A stretch of 64,000 nt of DNA. Source: Flavobacteriaceae bacterium (GTDB lineage Bacteria; Bacteroidota; Bacteroidia; Flavobacteriales; Flavobacteriaceae). Positions 62,270-64,000 of this stretch are shown here, piece by piece. The stretch is from NCBI GenBank assembly GCA_002862755.1, contig PKDY01000014.1, positions 32,832-96,831 of the forward strand, in the 5' to 3' direction. The notes beneath the pieces are model-generated. The model saw only the letters and a list, made by a program, of their open reading frames with translations. It searched no databases and had not been told where the DNA came from. The translations under genes and the position numbers were made by a program. Each line of letters starts with the position of its first letter. Position 1 is the first letter of the stretch.

Positions 62270-63088
62270 ATGTCAGTAGCCAAAAAAGATTACAAAAGAA
62301 TTACCACAAAAACATTAATCGAGATGAAAGAAAATGGAGAAAAAATCTCCATGTTAACAGCTTATGATTACACTATGGCTAAAATAGTTGATTCATCTGG
62401 TGTTGATGTTATTTTAGTGGGTGATTCGGCAAGTAATGTAATGGCAGGACACGAAACCACGTTACCAATTACATTAGACCAAATGATTTATCACGCTTCA
62501 TCTGTAATTAGAGCTGTAGAAAGAGCTTTAGTAGTTGTAGATTTACCATTTGGTAGTTACCAATCTGATCCAAAAGAAGCGTTGCGTTCTGCCATTCGAA
62601 TTATGAAAGAAAGTGGCGGTCATGCCGTTAAATTAGAAGGAGGAAGTGAAATTAAAGATTCTATAAAGCGAATTTTACATGCTGGAATTCCTGTAATGGG
62701 ACATTTAGGCTTAACACCGCAATCTATTTATAAATTTGGAACCTATACGGTTCGAGCAAAAGAAGATGCAGAAGCTGAAAAGTTAATGGAAGATGCTAAA
62801 ATGTTAGAACGCATTGGTTGTTTTGCCATTGTCTTAGAAAAAATACCTGCAGCTTTAGCTGAAAAAGTAGCGAAAAGTGTTTCCATTCCTGTAATTGGTA
62901 TTGGAGCTGGAAATGGTGTAGATGGCCAAGTATTAGTATTGCATGATATGATTGGAATGACACATGAATTTAGCCCAAGATTCTTAAGAAGATACATGAA
63001 TTTGTACGAAGATATGACCACAGCAATCAGTCAGTATGTTACTGATGTTAAGGCAGTTGATTTCCCAAATGAAAACGAGCAGTATTAA
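62270..63088 (+). CDS. panB: 3-methyl-2-oxobutanoate hydroxymethyltransferase
   Basis: [48 protein letters not shown]. Confidence 0.97.
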   Translation: MSVAKKDYKRITTKTLIEMKENGEKISMLTAYDYTMAKIVDSSGVDVILVGDSASNVMAGHETTLPITLDQMIYHASSVIRAVERALVVVDLPFGSYQSDPKEALRSAIRIMKESGGHAVKLEGGSEIKDSIKRILHAGIPVMGHLGLTPQSIYKFGTYTVRAKEDAEAEKLMEDAKMLERIGCFAIVLEKIPAALAEKVAKSVSIPVIGIGAGNGVDGQVLVLHDMIGMTHEFSPRFLRRYMNLYEDMTTAISQYVTDVKAVDFPNENEQY

Positions 63089-63137
63089 GAAAATTAGCTT
63101 TAAAGTTGAAATGTTTAATGTTGTTTAAAATAGTTTA

Positions 63138-63839
63138 ATGTCAAAAAAAGTTTTATCTACAAAAGATAACCTTCAAGTTCTTCACGAAGACAATCATATC
63201 ATTGTGATAAACAAACGTGCTGGAGATATTGTGCAAGGTGATAAAACGGGAGATAAACCTCTTTCTGAGGTAGTTAAAGAATATATTAAAGAAAAATACA
63301 ATAAACCTGGAGAAGTTTTTTTGGGAGTGATTCACCGTTTGGACAGACCTACAACCGGAATTGTTGTTTTTGCCAAAACATCAAAAGCATTAACCCGTTT
63401 AAATGAAAGTTTTAAAAATAGAGAAACTAAAAAAATCTATTGGGCAGTCGTAAAAAACTCCCCACCAAAATCTAATGACACCTTAGTTCATTTTCTAAAA
63501 AGAAATTCCAAAAACAACACTTCAAAAGCGCATGTAAAAGAAGTTCCTGATAGTAAAAAAGCCAGTCTCGAATATCGCCTATTTAAAAAATTGGACAATT
63601 ATTTTGGTCTAGAAATTCTATTACATACAGGAAGACATCATCAAATTAGAGCCCAATTAACAGCTATTGGTTGCCCAATAAAAGGAGATTTGAAATATGG
63701 TTTTGACAGAAGTAATTCAGATGGGGGCATTCATTTGCATGCTAGAAAATTGGAGATTATGCATCCGGTAACCAAAGAAAATTTAGTTTTTGTAGCTCCC
63801 ACTCCAAATGAAGTGATTTGGAATGCCATCATACAATAA
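63138..63839 (+). CDS. RluA-family pseudouridine synthase
   Basis: GVIHRLDRPTTGIVVFAKTSKAL; TGRHHQIRAQL. Confidence 0.93.
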   Translation: MSKKVLSTKDNLQVLHEDNHIIVINKRAGDIVQGDKTGDKPLSEVVKEYIKEKYNKPGEVFLGVIHRLDRPTTGIVVFAKTSKALTRLNESFKNRETKKIYWAVVKNSPPKSNDTLVHFLKRNSKNNTSKAHVKEVPDSKKASLEYRLFKKLDNYFGLEILLHTGRHHQIRAQLTAIGCPIKGDLKYGFDRSNSDGGIHLHARKLEIMHPVTKENLVFVAPTPNEVIWNAIIQ

Positions 63840-63866
63840 AAAAGGGAACTGATTGTTCCCTTTTTT
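63838..63866. terminator. Bidirectional terminator
   Basis: AAAAAAGGGAACTGATTGTTCCCTTTTTT. Confidence 0.8.
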
Positions 63867-63872
63867 ATTATC

Positions 63873-64000
63873 TTAATATTGCATTATTTTTTTTAATTCC
63901 GCTTCAAATCGATTTTTAGGTAAATATTGATCTTCTAATGCTTTTACAAATGGAATAGCCGTTTCAATACTACCTACTCTTTTCACAGGGGCATCTAAAT
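63873..64000 (-). CDS. 2-oxoacid dehydrogenase E1 (beta part), C-terminus, truncated by window edge
   Basis: Reverse-strand translation ..LDAPVKRVGSIETAIPFVKALEDQYLPKNRFEAELKKIMQY*. Confidence 0.8.
   Translation of the reverse strand, partial: LDAPVKRVGSIETAIPFVKALEDQYLPKNRFEAELKKIMQY

Overview
AT-rich 64 kb chromosomal segment of a Flavobacterium-like Bacteroidota. Support for that placement: TAnnTTTG -7 boxes, a PorP/SprF gene and typical flavobacterial housekeeping genes. Four parts can be read. (1) 0.7-8.4 kb: a minus-strand five-gene cluster with a tyrosinase-type copper protein, a LodA-like (CTQ quinoprotein oxidase family) protein, a LodB/halogenase-like flavoprotein, a small unassigned protein and a CxxCH lipoprotein. 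(2) about 8.4-22.4 kb: an accessory region of about 14 small, co-oriented, mostly exported or membrane orphan genes. They are separated by 130-165 bp imperfect-palindromic elements that begin near (R)YYAAC and end near GTTRRY. For many cassettes the 5' and 3' ends are mutually complementary (up to 14/15 bases). This is the geometry of integron gene cassettes with attC sites. No integrase is present in the window, and I rank this the most unusual finding. The array is broken at 11.9-13.6 kb by a 21-22 bp phased palindrome array and by a GIY-YIG gene embedded in a repeat family. (3) 23.5-30.5 kb: mixed genes, including dnaX with an A10 / A_AAA_AAG slippery site followed by an open -1 frame encoding the tau-like tail. 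(4) 30.5-64 kb: mostly ordinary core genes (ppx/ppk, PorP/SprF-OmpA, pdxH, rnz, pyrB, pyrR, BLUF, ABC-F, SRP RNA, dnaK, sdaA, panB, RluA), with a few curiosities: a 38-bp perfect palindrome upstream of a flavin oxidoreductase gene, a duplicated two-gene module ending in FPFHxFW, and a structured intergenic element at 38.15 kb. All calls come from reading sequence; no searches were run.
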